This document shows positions 7,771-17,033 of a DNA stretch of 64,000 nucleotides, piece by piece (position 1 is the stretch's first letter; every line of letters begins with the position of its first letter). Below the pieces are notes generated by a model. It searched no databases, was not told where the DNA came from, and saw nothing but the letters and a program-made list of their open reading frames with translations. Position numbers and translations under genes: made by a program. Source of the stretch: Microbacterium sp. T32 (lineage in GTDB: Bacteria > Actinomycetota > Actinomycetes > Actinomycetales > Microbacteriaceae); the NCBI RefSeq assembly GCF_001619615.1, contig NZ_LQQP01000009.1, positions 62,001 to 126,000 on the forward strand. Reading direction: 5' to 3'.

Positions 7771-8055
7771 GTGGGCGACGTCTACCAGGCTCTCGCCGAC
7801 GCGACCCGGAGGCTCATCCTCGACGAGCTCTCGGAGCGCGACGGCCAGAGCCTCTTCGAGTTGTGCAGTCGTTTGGCGATGCGGCACGGTGTCGCGTCGT
7901 CGCGGCAGGCGATCTCGCAGCACCTCGCCGTCCTCGAGGACTCGGGGTTGGTGAGCTCCGAACGATCAGGGCGAACGAAGATCCATCACCTGCACACCGG
8001 GCCCCTCCGCGAGATCGTCGAACGCTGGGCCATCGACCGAAGGAGTGAACCATGA
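7771..8055 (+). CDS. ArsR-family transcriptional regulator
   Basis: A 94-residue winged helix-turn-helix protein. DATRRLILDELSERDGQSLFEL is helix 1-2, RQAISQHLAVLEDSGLV is the recognition helix and turn, and SGRTKIHHLHTGP is the wing. It lacks the CxC metal site of classic ArsR, so it belongs to the non-metal group that often controls an adjacent VOC or START-domain gene. The GTG start was chosen because it lies 6 nt behind a strong -10. The stop overlaps the ATG of the VOC gene, giving a two-gene operon. Confidence 0.85.
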   Translation: MGDVYQALADATRRLILDELSERDGQSLFELCSRLAMRHGVASSRQAISQHLAVLEDSGLVSSERSGRTKIHHLHTGPLREIVERWAIDRRSEP

Positions 8056-8444
8056 GCATTCGCATCACCGTCACCAGTGTTTTCGTGGACGACCAGGCGA
8101 AGGCTCTGGCCTTCTACACGGACACGCTCGGATTCGTCGTGAAGAACGATGTGCCGCTCGGAGAGCACCGGTGGCTCACCGTCGTCGGACCCGACGACCT
8201 CGACGGCGTGGAACTGCTCCTCGAGCCGGACGAGCACCCCGCGGCGAAGGCCTACGCCGCGGCGCTGGTCGCCGACGGCATTCCGGCCGCGTCGTTCGGA
8301 GTCGACGACGTGCACGAGACGCACGCGCGCCTGGTCGCGGAGGGCGTGCGCTTCACGCAGGCGCCGACGTCGATGGGCCCCGTCATCACCGCCACGTTGG
8401 ACGACACCTGCGGCAACCTCATCCAGATCACCAGCCCCGCCTGA
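8052..8444 (+). CDS. VOC-family (glyoxalase/bleomycin-resistance-like) protein
   Basis: A 130-residue protein with two VOC modules: the first from ITVTSVFVDDQAKALAFYT to about residue 60, the second ending in DTCGNLIQI. VOC proteins include metal-dependent isomerases, dioxygenases and drug-binding proteins; the metal ligands here cannot be assigned securely. It is translationally coupled to the upstream ArsR gene, so its expression should follow the ArsR signal. Confidence 0.85.
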   Translation: MSIRITVTSVFVDDQAKALAFYTDTLGFVVKNDVPLGEHRWLTVVGPDDLDGVELLLEPDEHPAAKAYAAALVADGIPAASFGVDDVHETHARLVAEGVRFTQAPTSMGPVITATLDDTCGNLIQITSPA

Positions 8445-8465
8445 GCGCAGCCCGGCGAGCGCGTC

Positions 8466-8924
8466 TCAATCGAGCCGGATGCTCCCCGTGGCGGGGTGCT
8501 CGTGCGGCATCCGGTCGCGGTCGTAGGTGATGTCGGTGTAGCCGTGCGGCTTCGGCCTGCCGTCCTCGTCAACGCTCACGAACACGAGCCGTTCGATCGT
8601 GAGGATGCGCTTGCGGGTGATCATGTTCCGCACGACCGCACGCATCGTCAGCGACGTGCGTCCGAAGTGCGTCGCGGTGAGTCCCATCTCGATCAGGTCG
8701 CCCTGGAGAGCGGATGCCTCGAAGTTGATCTCCGAGATGAGCTTCGTCACCACGCGGTAGTTGCCGAGCTGGATGATCGCGTAGATCGCCGCTTCCTCGT
8801 CGATCCAGCGCAGCAGGCTGCCCCCGAAGAGCGTCCCGTTGGCGTTCAGATCCTCCGGCTTGACCCACTTGCGGGTGTGGAAGTTGATGCCGTCGTCTGA
8901 GGGATGCCACTGCGGATGCGTCAC
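8466..8924 (-). CDS. Acyl-CoA thioesterase, hotdog fold
   Basis: A 152-residue hotdog protein. LNANGTLFGGSLLRWIDEEAAI is the characteristic Asn-x-x-Gly helix entry of the YciA/BFIT-type acyl-CoA hydrolases, followed by the strand segments INFEASALQGDLIEM and RTSLTMRAVVRN. It would cleave acyl-CoA thioesters in the cytosol. The GTG start was preferred over a longer frame because TAGCGT lies 7 nt upstream, matching the leaderless pattern of other genes here. The upstream metallopeptidase gene ends only 10 nt away. Confidence 0.8.
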   Translation of the reverse strand: MTHPQWHPSDDGINFHTRKWVKPEDLNANGTLFGGSLLRWIDEEAAIYAIIQLGNYRVVTKLISEINFEASALQGDLIEMGLTATHFGRTSLTMRAVVRNMITRKRILTIERLVFVSVDEDGRPKPHGYTDITYDRDRMPHEHPATGSIRLD

Positions 8925-8934
8925 CCCGACAACG

Positions 8935-9954
8935 CTACCCGCCCGTGGTCCCGGCCTTCCGTGCACAGCGATCGAACCGCAGCGACGCGACGAACTCCAG
9001 CTTGTCGAGGGCCGGCTCGGGGATGACGAAGGGGTACAGGTCGGCCTTGCCCATGGACCGGTTGATCATGTTGAGCGAGGTGGTCAGCGGCATCCACACC
9101 CCCGTCACGAGGTCGCGGAAGCGCGAGAACGCGTCGATCCCGCCCACGGTGAGGAGGCCGTACGCGGTCGCGGTCTCGATCGTGTCGGTGATGTGGAGGA
9201 AGTGCGCCCAGGTCTCGGCGAAGTCCTCGTACGGGTGCATCGTCGCGTACGTCGAGATGTAGCGCTCGGGCCAGTCGGCGGGCGGCCCCTCGGAGTAGTG
9301 GCGGTCGATCTCGGCCTGGTAGTCGGCGGTCTCGTCGCCGAAGAGGTCGCGGGCCTCTGCGATGCGCTCCGTCCCCTCGACCATCACCCACTCGATGTAG
9401 TGCCCGACCTCGTGTCGGAAGTGCCCGAGCATCGTGCGGTACGGCTCGCCGAGCTGGTTCTGCACCTTCACGCGGTACGCGTCGTCACTCTCGGCCAGGT
9501 CGATCGTGATGACGCCTTCGTCGTGCCCGATGACGACGTTCTCGGCGACGCTCGAGAGCAGGTCGAAGCACAGGCCGCGCTCGGGGTTCTGTGCCTTGCT
9601 CTCCACGCGGAACCCCAAGCGATCGAGCTCGAACAACAGCCACCGCTTCGCGCGCTCGGCGACGGGGAACTGCGCGAGACCGGCGAGGTCGGCGTCGTTG
9701 GGGCGGACGCGGGTGAGGTCGCACGCCGCGCACTGACCGCCCTCGAGGGGCGCGAGCCACGTGCAGCCGGACAGGTTCAGGTTGCGGCAGACATGCCACA
9801 CGAGTCCGGACGAGTCGATGTAGCGACCCTGTGCGTCGACGGGCACGATCTCCGCCTCCCCGCGCGAGAAGCCGAGGCTGGTCCCGCACGCGACGCATAC
9901 CGAGTTCTCGAAGTACAGGGCATTGCCGCACACGCGGCACCGGAAGGCCTTCAC
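8935..9954 (-). CDS. Zinc-ribbon putative zinc metallopeptidase (COG4307-like)
   Basis: A 339-residue cytosolic protein. The N-terminus carries two zinc-ribbon-like knuckle pairs, C6/C9 with C20/C23 and C56/C64 with C75/C78. The catalytic segment HFRHEVGHYIEW gives an HExxH motif at His181-Glu182-His185. This matches the family annotated as putative zinc-binding metallopeptidase. Substrate and role are unknown. It lies upstream of the thioesterase gene on the same strand, so the two may be co-transcribed. Confidence 0.75.
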   Translation of the reverse strand: MKAFRCRVCGNALYFENSVCVACGTSLGFSRGEAEIVPVDAQGRYIDSSGLVWHVCRNLNLSGCTWLAPLEGGQCAACDLTRVRPNDADLAGLAQFPVAERAKRWLLFELDRLGFRVESKAQNPERGLCFDLLSSVAENVVIGHDEGVITIDLAESDDAYRVKVQNQLGEPYRTMLGHFRHEVGHYIEWVMVEGTERIAEARDLFGDETADYQAEIDRHYSEGPPADWPERYISTYATMHPYEDFAETWAHFLHITDTIETATAYGLLTVGGIDAFSRFRDLVTGVWMPLTTSLNMINRSMGKADLYPFVIPEPALDKLEFVASLRFDRCARKAGTTGG

Positions 9955-10123
9955 GCGTCCAGCCTGTCAGGGCCGGGCACGAGCGGACCGCGTTTTGCGT
10001 ACCGCGGCCCGGGGTCTTTCGCCCCGTGTCGCGATCGTCGTCGCCACCCTGAGCGTGATCGCCGTGCGCAGAAAGTGCAGTTCCCGGTCGCGGGCTCGCG
10101 GGGGCGCCCCTGCCCGAGCGGGG
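9955..10123. other. Intergenic spacer without a gene
   Basis: A 169-nt spacer between two minus-strand genes. It contains short G+C-rich hairpin-like stretches (for example GGGG-TCTTTCG-CCCC near 10014-10026) that may terminate the DUF2000 transcript, but no conserved open frame. Confidence 0.35.
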
Positions 10124-10564
10124 TCAGGCGTGGAACACCGCGCCTTTCGCGATGCGGTCGACGACGTTCTTCGGGCCGCGCAGCGCGATGCCGACGAGGT
10201 CGAGCGCCGCGGCGGGGACGGCCGCGACGGCGGCGCGGTTGGCGTCGTCGTGCATGGTGGCGAAGAGCTCGCGCGTGTAGATCGCGAGGGCGACGTCGTC
10301 GCGCGCCGCGGCCTTCGCGCGGGCGCGCGCCAGCAGCGCCGCATCCCCCGTGAGCACGATGACCGGCTGCCGCAGCATCGGGAGGTACTCGGTGCCGTCG
10401 GCGTCGCGGTACGGCTCGCCGACGAGGCCCGGGGCGCTCGTGGCGATGCCGGCGGTGAGGAACGCCGTGACGTTGAGTTCCTGCCAGGCGGCCAGGTCGT
10501 CGCCGAGGATCACGACGATCTTCGTGTCGAACGTCGGCGCGGGGGACGGTGTCGGCTCGGTCAT
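10124..10564 (-). CDS. DUF2000-family protein
   Basis: A 146-residue protein that fits the DUF2000 family, small proteins often encoded beside AraC regulators. Visible conserved segments are TKIVVILGDDLAAWQELNVTAFL at the start and GPKNVVD near the end. It may resemble peptidyl-tRNA hydrolase 2 folds, but no catalytic function is established. The internal ATG was chosen; an alternative ATG lies eight codons upstream. It is divergent from an AraC gene with only 49 nt between starts. Confidence 0.75.
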   Translation of the reverse strand: MTEPTPSPAPTFDTKIVVILGDDLAAWQELNVTAFLTAGIATSAPGLVGEPYRDADGTEYLPMLRQPVIVLTGDAALLARARAKAAARDDVALAIYTRELFATMHDDANRAAVAAVPAAALDLVGIALRGPKNVVDRIAKGAVFHA

Positions 10565-10613
10565 GCCTTCAGCCTCGGCCCGTGGCATCCGTTCCGTCTT
10601 GTACGTTTCTTGC

Positions 10614-11390
10614 ATGATCGAACGGGTGCGGGCCTGGCACCCCGACGTGCCGTTCCTCCGCGAGGTCTACCACGCGAGCTTCGACCACGCGTACCCGCTG
10701 CACACGCACGACGACTGGGCCGTGATGCTCGTCGACCGGGGTGCGGTCACCTACGATCTCGACCGCGTCGCCCACCGGGCGGCGCCCGGGGCGCTGACGG
10801 TGCTGCCGCCCGGCATCCCGCACGACGGGCGTTCGGCGGTCGCGGGCACCGGGTACCGCAAGCAGGTGCTGTATCTGCGCCGCGACTGGCTCCCGGGCGA
10901 CACGGCCGACCGCGTCGCCCGGCGGTCGACCCTCGGGCGCGGACCCGCGGAGGCCGCGGCCCGACGCGTCCACGCCGCGCTCCGGTTCCCGGGGGAGGAG
11001 ATGGCCGCCGAGCACGCCCTGCTCGCGGTGCGCGACGCGATCCTCGCGCACACCGGCACCGCCGTCGCGGGCGTCCGCGACGCGCCGCTCGCCCGGCGCC
11101 TGCGCGCGCTGCTCGACGACCGCTTCACCGAGTCGTTCACGATCGCCGAGGCGGCGGCGCTGTTGGGTGCCCACCCGAGCCACCTCGTGCGGGAGTTCTC
11201 CCGCGCGTACGGCCTGGCCCCGCACCGGTATCTCGTCGCGCGCCGGGTCGACGCGGCGCGCCGCCTCCTGGTGGACGGATGCCGCCCCGCCGACGTCGCG
11301 GCACGGACCGGATTCCACGACCAGGCGCACCTGGGCCGCCACTTCCGCCGCGTCTGGGGCGTGACGCCGGGAGCGTTCGCGCGCGGATAG
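10614..11390 (+). CDS. AraC-family transcriptional regulator
   Basis: A 258-residue protein with an N-terminal cupin sensor domain (HASFDHAYPLHTHDDWAVML) and a C-terminal pair of AraC helix-turn-helix motifs (FTIAEAAALLGAHPSHLVREF, then PADVAARTGFHDQAHLGRHF). TACGTT ends 6 nt before the ATG, again suggesting a leaderless transcript. It is divergent from a DUF2000 gene, its likely target. The ligand is unknown. Confidence 0.88.
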   Translation: MIERVRAWHPDVPFLREVYHASFDHAYPLHTHDDWAVMLVDRGAVTYDLDRVAHRAAPGALTVLPPGIPHDGRSAVAGTGYRKQVLYLRRDWLPGDTADRVARRSTLGRGPAEAAARRVHAALRFPGEEMAAEHALLAVRDAILAHTGTAVAGVRDAPLARRLRALLDDRFTESFTIAEAAALLGAHPSHLVREFSRAYGLAPHRYLVARRVDAARRLLVDGCRPADVAARTGFHDQAHLGRHFRRVWGVTPGAFARG

Positions 11391-11425
11391 GGCCCGCCCG
11401 TCCGACGTCGTCGAGGGGCGGGCCC
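11390..11425. terminator. Bidirectional terminator between AraC and ADH genes
   Basis: Perfect 10-bp stem GGGCCCGCCC (11390-11399) / GGGCGGGCCC (11416-11425) with a 16-nt loop, located between two convergent genes that both end within 10 nt of it. Confidence 0.75.
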
Positions 11426-11432
11426 CGCGCGG

Positions 11433-12533
11433 TCAGTACACGATCACCGGCTTGACGGTGGCGCCGCTGTGCATGTCGTCGACCGCGCTCTGGATGTCGT
11501 CGAGCGCGTAGCGGCGTTCGAGCTTCTCCAGCGGCAGCCGTCCTTCGGCGTGCAGCGCGACGAGCCGGGGGATGAGTTCCCGGGGCTCGGAGTCGCCCAT
11601 CGTGACGCCGCGGAGCACCTTGCCGGTGAGGATGCCCTGGATGTCGACGGCGATCTCGGTGCCCGGCGGCGGCGCACCGCACACGAGGACGGTGCCGCGG
11701 ACGGCCGCGGCATCCAGCGCGGTCCGGGCCACGCCGGGGTGGCCCGTCGTGTCGAAGCCGAGCGAGACACCCGCTCCGCCCGTGAGCTCGGCGAGGCGTG
11801 CCGCCACGTCCTCGTGCGACGCGTCGATCGTGTCGGTCGCGCCGAGCTCGCGGGCGAGGTCCAGCCGCGCCGCGACCCGGTCGATCGCGATGAGCTGCGC
11901 GGTTCCACGGAGGGAGGCCGCGATGATCGCCGACAGCCCCACCGCGCCCGCCCCGTACACGGCGACGACGTCGTCGGGTCCCGGGTCGAGGACGTTCCAC
12001 ATCGATCCGAAGCCGGTGAGCACGCCGCACCCGAGCGGGGCGAGGACGGTGAGGTCGGCGTCGTCGGCGACGCGGACGAGCGCCCGTTCGTCGGCGATCG
12101 CGTACGTCCCGAAGGACGACTGTCCGAAGAAGTGCGCTGAGACCGCCTCGCCGCCGCGGGTGATCCCCGCCGATCCCTCGGGGCGGATGCCGCCCAGCAG
12201 GTTCCGCGGGAGCCAGGAGTCGCAGTACGCCGGATGCGACGTCGCGCAGGCCCGGCATCCCCCGCACGAGGTGAAGCTCAGGAGCACGGCATCCCCGGGG
12301 GAGACCGCGGTGACCCCGCGCCCCACCTTCTCGACGTGTCCGGCACCCTCGTGCCCGATGACGCCCGGGACGGGGAACGGGATGCCACCGGCCAACACCC
12401 CGAGATCGGTGTGGCACAGGCCGGTCGCCGTGAGCCGCACGAGCACCTCGCCCGGACCCGGGTCGCCGTACTCGACGTCGGCGACCGAGATCGTCGACGG
12501 CGCTTCGACGATGGCCGCGCGCCCCGCGGTCAT
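11433..12533 (-). CDS. Zinc-dependent alcohol dehydrogenase (aryl-alcohol type MDR)
   Basis: A 366-residue medium-chain dehydrogenase. Catalytic zinc ligands are Cys40 and His61-Glu62; structural zinc is held by Cys90, Cys93, Cys96 and Cys104. The dinucleotide-binding loop is VYGAGAVGLSA. The sequence is closest in feel to benzyl-alcohol/aryl-alcohol dehydrogenases, which oxidise alcohols to aldehydes with NAD+. Its start overlaps the stop of the aldehyde dehydrogenase gene (ATGA), so both are in one operon and probably perform successive oxidations alcohol to aldehyde to acid. Confidence 0.88.
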   Translation of the reverse strand: MTAGRAAIVEAPSTISVADVEYGDPGPGEVLVRLTATGLCHTDLGVLAGGIPFPVPGVIGHEGAGHVEKVGRGVTAVSPGDAVLLSFTSCGGCRACATSHPAYCDSWLPRNLLGGIRPEGSAGITRGGEAVSAHFFGQSSFGTYAIADERALVRVADDADLTVLAPLGCGVLTGFGSMWNVLDPGPDDVVAVYGAGAVGLSAIIAASLRGTAQLIAIDRVAARLDLARELGATDTIDASHEDVAARLAELTGGAGVSLGFDTTGHPGVARTALDAAAVRGTVLVCGAPPPGTEIAVDIQGILTGKVLRGVTMGDSEPRELIPRLVALHAEGRLPLEKLERRYALDDIQSAVDDMHSGATVKPVIVY

Positions 12534-14002
12534 GCCCGACCGCCCAGGTCGAACACGATCGAGTGGGACTTCTGGTACGACTGCAGCGCCTCGGGTCCGC
12601 CTTCGCGTCCCCATCCCGACGCCTTCACACCGCCGAACGGCACCGCCGGGTCGAGCACGGCCCAGCCGTTGATCCACGTGATCCCCGCCTTCAGCCGCGC
12701 CGCGACACGATGCGCGCGGGCGAGATCGGAGGTCTGGATGCCACTGGCCAGGCCGTACCGCGTGCCGTTCGCCAGCGCGACGGCTTCGTCCTCGGTGTCG
12801 AACGGCTGCACGGTCAGCACGGGACCGAACACCTCGTCGACGACGACCTCCGCGTCCGGCTCGAGGTCGGCCAGGACCGTGGGGGCGTAGAAGAACCCGC
12901 CGTCGCGTTCGACGACGTGCCCGCCGGTGACGACGCGGGCGCCGGCAGCGCGCGCCCGCTCCACGAGGGCGGCGACCTTGTCGAGCTGCGTCCGGCTCGC
13001 GAGCGGACCGATCACGGTGGCCGGGTCGGCGATGTCGCCGAACGGCACCTGCGGCACCGCGTCCTTCAGGATGCCGAGCACGACGCCGTACAGCGGGCGT
13101 TCGACGAGAAGCCGGGGCCCCGCCATGCAGAACTGGCCGGCGTTGAACACGAACGCCGATATCACCGTGTGGATCGCGCGCTCGAGGTCCGCGTCCGCGA
13201 ACAGGATGTTCGCCGCGTTACCGCCGAGCTCCGCCGTGAACGGCTTGAGCGTGCGCCCCGCGAGCGCCGCCGCGTGCGCGCCGATCTCGGTCGAGCCCGT
13301 GAACGCGACCTTGTCGACGTCGGGGTGGCTGACGAGGTGGTCGCCGAGGACCGAGCCGGGGCCGGTCACGACGTTGAACACGCCGTCGGGGACGCCGGCC
13401 TCGCGCAGGATGTCGGCCATCAGCAGCGCGCTCAGCGGGGTGTCGCTCGCGGGCTTGTGCACGACGGTGTTGCCGGCGACGAGCGCCGGGGCGATCTTCG
13501 TGCTGGAGAGGATCAGCGGGAAGTTGAACGGGGTGATGGCGGCGACCACGCCCAGCGGCTCGGAACGCACGTACGCGTGCGCGTCGGCGGTGATCTCGCG
13601 CACGTCGCCGTCGAGGCGGTGGCCGAGCGCCGCGTAGTACTCGTACAGCTCGGCCGCGTTGTTCACGTCGACCACGCGGGCGAACGTAATGGGCTTGCCG
13701 ACGTCGAGGCTCTCGGCCTGCGCCAGCTCCTCGGTGCGCTCGCGCATGAGCGTGTAGGCGCGCTGCAGGATGCGGGCCCGCTCGCGGCTGGACATCCGCG
13801 GCCAGGGGCCGTGGTCGAAGGCCGCGCGGGCCGCGGCGACGGCCGCGTCGACGTCGGCGACGGTCGCGCGGGCGACGTCGGTGATGACCGCACCCGTGGA
13901 CGGCGCGATGACGTCCATGCGGCCGCCGTCGACGGCATCCCGCCACTGTCCGTCGATGAAGAGGCGGCCGGGCGCGATCACGGTGGTGTCGACGATGCTC
14001 AC
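12530..14002 (-). CDS. Aldehyde dehydrogenase (NAD-dependent)
   Basis: A 490-residue ALDH with all catalytic residues visible: Asn160 in ITPFNFP, Lys183 in VHKPASDTP, Glu258 in ELGG, and nucleophile Cys292 in FNAGQFCMAG. It would oxidise an aldehyde to a carboxylate in the cytosol. The GTG start overlaps the TGA of the upstream hydrolase (GTGA), which sets the start despite a much longer open frame. It works presumably with the downstream alcohol dehydrogenase. Confidence 0.9.
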   Translation of the reverse strand: MSIVDTTVIAPGRLFIDGQWRDAVDGGRMDVIAPSTGAVITDVARATVADVDAAVAAARAAFDHGPWPRMSSRERARILQRAYTLMRERTEELAQAESLDVGKPITFARVVDVNNAAELYEYYAALGHRLDGDVREITADAHAYVRSEPLGVVAAITPFNFPLILSSTKIAPALVAGNTVVHKPASDTPLSALLMADILREAGVPDGVFNVVTGPGSVLGDHLVSHPDVDKVAFTGSTEIGAHAAALAGRTLKPFTAELGGNAANILFADADLERAIHTVISAFVFNAGQFCMAGPRLLVERPLYGVVLGILKDAVPQVPFGDIADPATVIGPLASRTQLDKVAALVERARAAGARVVTGGHVVERDGGFFYAPTVLADLEPDAEVVVDEVFGPVLTVQPFDTEDEAVALANGTRYGLASGIQTSDLARAHRVAARLKAGITWINGWAVLDPAVPFGGVKASGWGREGGPEALQSYQKSHSIVFDLGGRA

Positions 14003-14715
14003 CGGGTCACCTCCGCGGGGGCGATGACGTCGGCGAGGACGCCGGCGAACCACACCGGGTCGTCCTCGAACGGCGTGTGTCCGGTGGCGACCCGGACGAC
14101 CGTCGCGCCCGAGCGGGCGACGAGGTGCTCCTGGAACGCGGTCGGCACCAGGGCGTCCTGCTCGGTGAGGACGTAGGCGGTCGGCTTCGCGCGCCAGGCG
14201 ACGCGGGTCACGGGTGAGGTGAAGGCCCCGAGCGACTGCGGCCGGAACGTGTCCGCGATCGTCTCGGCGAGACCGGCCGGCGCGTCGGCCGGGAGATCCG
14301 CGGCGACCATGGCGATGCGCTCCTCGCGCGATCGGCCCATCGAGACCATGCCGTCGGCGATGCCCCAGAAGTCGGGCACACCGCCGCCGACGGCCTGCTG
14401 CAGCGTCTCTCCGGCGTCCAGCGCGAACGCCGCGACGTAGACGATCTGCGCGACGGCCGGGTGGTTGCCCGCCTGGGTCGTGGGGATGCCGCCGTAGGAG
14501 TGCGCCACGAGGGTCACGGGCCCGTCCGCGGCATCCAGGTACTCGGTGATCGCGGCCGCATCGGCGTACATGTCGGCGGTGCTGCCGATGCTCGGCAGGG
14601 CCACGGCGTCGACCGGGAACCCTCGACCGCGCAGGGCGTCGGCGAGACGGTCGAACACCCACGGGCCCGCCCAGGCCCCGTGGACGAGAAGGATGCGAGG
14701 TGGGGAAAGGGTCAT
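13999..14715 (-). CDS. Alpha/beta hydrolase (esterase-like)
   Basis: A 238-residue alpha/beta hydrolase with the oxyanion segment VHGAWAG (11-17), nucleophile elbow AHSYGG with Ser73, and a His near ATGHTPFEDDP at the C-terminus. Proteins of this salicylate-esterase/EstA-like group hydrolyse small esters. It is the first gene of the hydrolase-ALDH-ADH operon, suggesting that an ester is cleaved and the released alcohol oxidised. The ATG given is preceded by AAAGG. Confidence 0.82.
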   Translation of the reverse strand: MTLSPPRILLVHGAWAGPWVFDRLADALRGRGFPVDAVALPSIGSTADMYADAAAITEYLDAADGPVTLVAHSYGGIPTTQAGNHPAVAQIVYVAAFALDAGETLQQAVGGGVPDFWGIADGMVSMGRSREERIAMVAADLPADAPAGLAETIADTFRPQSLGAFTSPVTRVAWRAKPTAYVLTEQDALVPTAFQEHLVARSGATVVRVATGHTPFEDDPVWFAGVLADVIAPAEVTR

Positions 14716-14798
14716 GCGTGCGCTCCTCGGATGGGGGACGACCTCGGCGTCGTCGGCCCCAGTGTCGGACGCGTCCGACCGGGACGGTATCCGTAGGA

Positions 14799-17033
14799 CT
14801 ACCGAACAGCGGCGAGCGTCGACTGGTACCAGGCGGCGATCTGCGCGCGGGAGGCGAACCCGAGCTTGGCGAGGATCCGCTGCACGTGCGTGTCGACGGT
14901 GCGCACCGACAGGACCAGCCGGTCCGCGATCTCGCGGTTGCTGAGTCCCTCGCGGATGCCGGCGGCCACCTCGCTCTCCCGGGCGCTGAGCCCCGTCGCG
15001 GGGCGCCCGGGTGCCCCCGCGAACGCGGCGGCCTCGGCGGGGGAGAGCCCTTCCCCGATCGCGGAGAGTCGCTCGAACGCCTCGTCGCCGAGCTGCTGGC
15101 GCACGATCGCGACGCACCGGTCGTGCTGGGCGACCATGTGCGGGCCGTGCACCGCGATGCCCGAATCGATGCGCCGCCACCAGCTCCGCGCGGCGCCGAG
15201 GAGGACGGCGGTGCGTTCGGTGGGGGAACGGGCCGCGTCGATCCAGCTCAGCAGTTCCAGCACGAGGCAGTCGCCGACGGGATCGTCGATGCCCTCCTCC
15301 AGCGCGAGGGCGTCGCGCGCGTTGCGCTCCGCCTCGTCGAGGTCGCCGTCGGCGTACAGGGCGAGCGCGATGGCCCACTGGGACAGCGACCGCTGCCACC
15401 GTTCGTCGATCGATTCGGCGAAGCGCAGTGCCTCGCGCGCCGGGGTGGCGGCATCCGGAAGTCCCAACTGGGTGCGCGTCACCGTGAGCTGGAACTGCGC
15501 GAGCAGCGCCTCCTCGGGGTGCCCGATGGATCGCGCGAGACCGATCGATCGCAGCAGTTCGTCACGGGCGAGTTCTCCCTCGCCGGAGAACAGGGCCCGG
15601 CTGCCGTTCCATCGACGCAGCTCCACCTCGCAGAGCGCAGCCTCGTCCTCGGGCACGAGCGGCAGCAGGGCGCGTGCGTCGTCGAGGTGGGCGCGCGTCT
15701 CCTCCAGCGCCCCCTGCAGCACGCACAGCCACGCCGAGACGAGGAGGGCCGGAACGCGGACGCTCGGTGCGCCGCCGGGGAGCGCGAGCACGCGCCGTCC
15801 CCACCGCCGTCCCTCGGTGAGGAACCCGCCGACGCCCCAGTGGTACCGGAGGTCCGAGAACAGCTCCAGGGCGCGGTCGGTGTCGACGGTGACGGCCGTG
15901 CGCAGAGCGGCATCCATTTCCGCCCGGTCCGCGCGCTGTCCGCGCAGGATCTTCCGCTGGGCGGGGCCGTACCAGTTCGTCCGGGCCAGGTGCGCGAGAC
16001 CGGTGTAGTGGTCGAGGTGGCGGCGGACGAGCTGCGGCTGATCGCCGGACTCCTCGGCCCGGTCGCGCCCGTAGCTGCGGATCGTCTCGAGCAGGTGGAA
16101 CCGGCCCGAGTCGCGGTCGGCCTCCACCAGGGACTGCTCGATGAGCTGATCGAGGGTGTCGACCGTCGACGCGTCGTCGCCCCCGGCCACCGCGATCGCC
16201 GCCGGCAGATCGAACGGCCCGGCGAACACGCTGAGCGCCGCCCACAGCGAGCGCTCCGCCGGCGTGCACAGCTCGTAGCTCCAGTCGACGACGGCGCGGA
16301 GCGTCCGCTGCCGCGACACGGGGGCGCGCGTCCCCGACCGGAGCAGGGTGAACCGCTGCGACAGCCGCCGCCCCAGCTCGGTGACGGACAGCGTCCGGAG
16401 CCGTGCCGCGGCCAGCTCGATCGCGAGCGGGAGGCCGTCCAACGCCTGACACAGTTGCGCCGCGGCGGCGAGGTCGGTCCGCGCGAGCGTGAAGCCCGCG
16501 TCCCCCGCGCGGGCGCGCGCGAGCAGCAGGGCGAGGGCGTCGGCGGGCTCGTCGCCCGCGGTGTCGGTGGCCAGCGGCGGGACCGCGAACACCTGTTCGC
16601 CGTCGACGTCCAGGCGGCGCCGGCTCGTCGCCACGATCGTGACGTCGGGGAGCGCGTCGAGCAGTTCGTCGACGACGGAGGCGACAGCGTCGATCAGGTG
16701 CTCGCAGTTGTCCAACACGATCAGCGACTTCTCGCCGCTGAGCACGTCGACGACGAAGCTGAGCGGTTCGCGCGCCGACAGCTCGCCGTACGGCAGCGCC
16801 TGCGCGATCGCGTCGGTGACGCGGCGCGGGTCGCTCACGGCGTCGAGGCCCACGAAGACCGCGTGGGTGGAGGTGCGCCGGGCGTGGGCGTTCGCGGCGC
16901 GGACGGCCAGGCGCGTCTTGCCGACACCCCCGACGCCGGTGAGGGTGATCAGGCGCGCGTGGGTCAGCTCGTCGGCGAGCGCCGCCAGCTCTCGGCGACG
17001 CCCCACGAACTCGCTGCGCGGCTCTCTGATCAC
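14799..17033 (-). CDS. LuxR-type STAND regulator (ATPase plus LuxR HTH)
   Basis: A 744-residue regulator. The N-terminal NTPase has Walker A GVGGVGKT (33-40) and a Walker B-like LIVLDNCEHL, the signature of the NB-ARC-like regulators common in actinobacteria. A long helical TPR-like middle follows, then a LuxR helix-turn-helix at the C-terminus (GLSARESEVAAGIREGLSN to AKLGFASRAQIAAW). Such proteins sense a signal through the repeat domain and switch on a local operon. It lies 83 nt upstream of the hydrolase-ALDH-ADH operon on the same strand, the likely target. GTG start. Confidence 0.88.
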   Translation of the reverse strand: MIREPRSEFVGRRRELAALADELTHARLITLTGVGGVGKTRLAVRAANAHARRTSTHAVFVGLDAVSDPRRVTDAIAQALPYGELSAREPLSFVVDVLSGEKSLIVLDNCEHLIDAVASVVDELLDALPDVTIVATSRRRLDVDGEQVFAVPPLATDTAGDEPADALALLLARARAGDAGFTLARTDLAAAAQLCQALDGLPLAIELAAARLRTLSVTELGRRLSQRFTLLRSGTRAPVSRQRTLRAVVDWSYELCTPAERSLWAALSVFAGPFDLPAAIAVAGGDDASTVDTLDQLIEQSLVEADRDSGRFHLLETIRSYGRDRAEESGDQPQLVRRHLDHYTGLAHLARTNWYGPAQRKILRGQRADRAEMDAALRTAVTVDTDRALELFSDLRYHWGVGGFLTEGRRWGRRVLALPGGAPSVRVPALLVSAWLCVLQGALEETRAHLDDARALLPLVPEDEAALCEVELRRWNGSRALFSGEGELARDELLRSIGLARSIGHPEEALLAQFQLTVTRTQLGLPDAATPAREALRFAESIDERWQRSLSQWAIALALYADGDLDEAERNARDALALEEGIDDPVGDCLVLELLSWIDAARSPTERTAVLLGAARSWWRRIDSGIAVHGPHMVAQHDRCVAIVRQQLGDEAFERLSAIGEGLSPAEAAAFAGAPGRPATGLSARESEVAAGIREGLSNREIADRLVLSVRTVDTHVQRILAKLGFASRAQIAAWYQSTLAAVR

